64,000 bases of DNA, from assembly GCF_011075055.1 (NCBI RefSeq), contig NC_058141.1, positions 992,001-1,056,000 of the forward strand, in the 5' to 3' direction. This stretch comes from Mangifera indica (lineage: Eukaryota; Streptophyta; Magnoliopsida; Sapindales; Anacardiaceae). Below the pieces are notes generated by a model. It searched no databases. It had not been told where the DNA came from and was given only the letters and a program-made list of their open reading frames with translations. Below are positions 63,332-64,000 of this stretch, in pieces; position 1 is the first letter of the stretch; every line of letters begins with the position of its first letter. Position numbers and translations under genes: made by a program.

Positions 63332-64000
63332 TGTAAAACCCAGCACCCGTGCCGACCTCTGCCCCGCAGCGTTCATCTAAAAAAGGCAAAGGGACAAGAT
63401 CTTGACATTCGATGGAATTAGTTTCGTTAGTTATATGATTCATCATTATTGTACTTCAGTTACATGTAACCGATGCATTTTTATTATTATTTCAAATGTG
63501 TAATTGTATTGATATATGATATAATAACTTTAGTACAAATTATTTCTTCATTTTATATTTGTTAGAATAAGTTGTTTGAGTATTTCTTTATTTCATCTAA
63601 CGTTTAATAGTAAAGAAATAGATACAATAAAAAAGAAAATCAAATAAAGTACATCACCCCCTCACTCTCACTCTCATTACATACATTTTTTATATCACTT
63701 AAATACTTACTTTTACTCTCATTTTTATTTAATATTAATCACTACGAGTTCATTCGGAAAGAAGAAATTCGTATTTCTGAATTCGAATAAAAAAATTAAT
63801 TCATGAAAAATATATTGAAAATAACATGTTATGAATAAATAGATATATTGAAATACCTTAGAATGTCAATAATAAAAAAATTACTCGAAAATCTAAAAAA
63901 CAGATCTAAATTTATAAAACTATACGTTCAAATAACTTATGAATGAGAATCAAAAAATCGATCAAAAATTTCATAATTACATCGTAAAACATGTCTAAAA
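63332..64000. repeat. MULE 3' spacer and start of another repeat array
   Basis: 63332-63600 matches the post-transposase spacers at 42700 and 48250. From about 63830, 119-bp-type units appear again (ATATTGAAATACCTTAGAAT, AAACTATACGTTCAAATAAC) in the direct orientation and run off the window, so the cluster continues to the right. Confidence 0.65.

Overview
This window is nuclear DNA of a flowering plant, almost certainly a eudicot. The genes have spliced exons with GT..AG borders, including a nuclear ATP synthase beta gene with a mitochondrial transit peptide. The intergenic DNA is very AT-rich and carries plant-type transposons: hAT, Mutator-like, Harbinger, Copia-type LTR/TRIM and tRNA-derived SINEs. 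I could not name the species.

The left and central part (about 1-39.6 kb) is gene territory. From left to right it holds: a decayed chloroplast TatC copy (1409-2244, +); a cyclin-D1-binding protein 1/GCIP homologue (2403-6656, -, 4 coding exons, 365 aa); histone chaperone ASF1 (9989-13372, -, 3 exons, 217 aa); mitochondrial ATP synthase beta (18118-21023, +, 9 exons, 559 aa); a complete hAT transposon with a doubly stopped transposase (23186-26544, gene on -); an intronless coding region for an Arg/Ser/His-rich protein (27605-28543, -) with a probable spliced 5' UTR; and an ALIX/BRO1 ESCRT-associated protein (33263-39549, +, 8 exons, 873 aa). The five intact host genes are unrelated housekeeping or regulatory functions and do not form a pathway.

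Introns and spacers are full of small insertions whose boundaries can be read from target-site duplications (TSDs). They include a 1,036-bp TRIM inside ASF1 intron 1 (5-bp TSD, initiator-Met primer site), an 1,155-bp solo LTR, four Mutator-type foldback elements with 9-bp TSDs, several hAT non-autonomous elements with 8-bp TSDs, a SINE in the GCIP gene with 15-bp TSDs, and a recurrent AT-rich ~144-bp MITE.

The right third (about 40-64 kb) has no host gene that I can see. It is a chain of broken copies of one Mutator-like element family. The family carries a MULE transposase (SWIM and CCHC zinc motifs, +) followed by a convergent gene with an N-terminal DUF1985 domain and a C-terminal Ulp1/C48 SUMO-protease-like domain (-). 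Between gene copies lie arrays of a ~119-bp AT-rich repeat (direct after three copies, inverted before the fourth), a ~145-bp repeat, and a GC-richer terminal module. Copies join at mid-gene junctions and share a nonsense mutation, suggesting spread of an already damaged element or local segmental duplication. This chain is the most unusual structure in the window.
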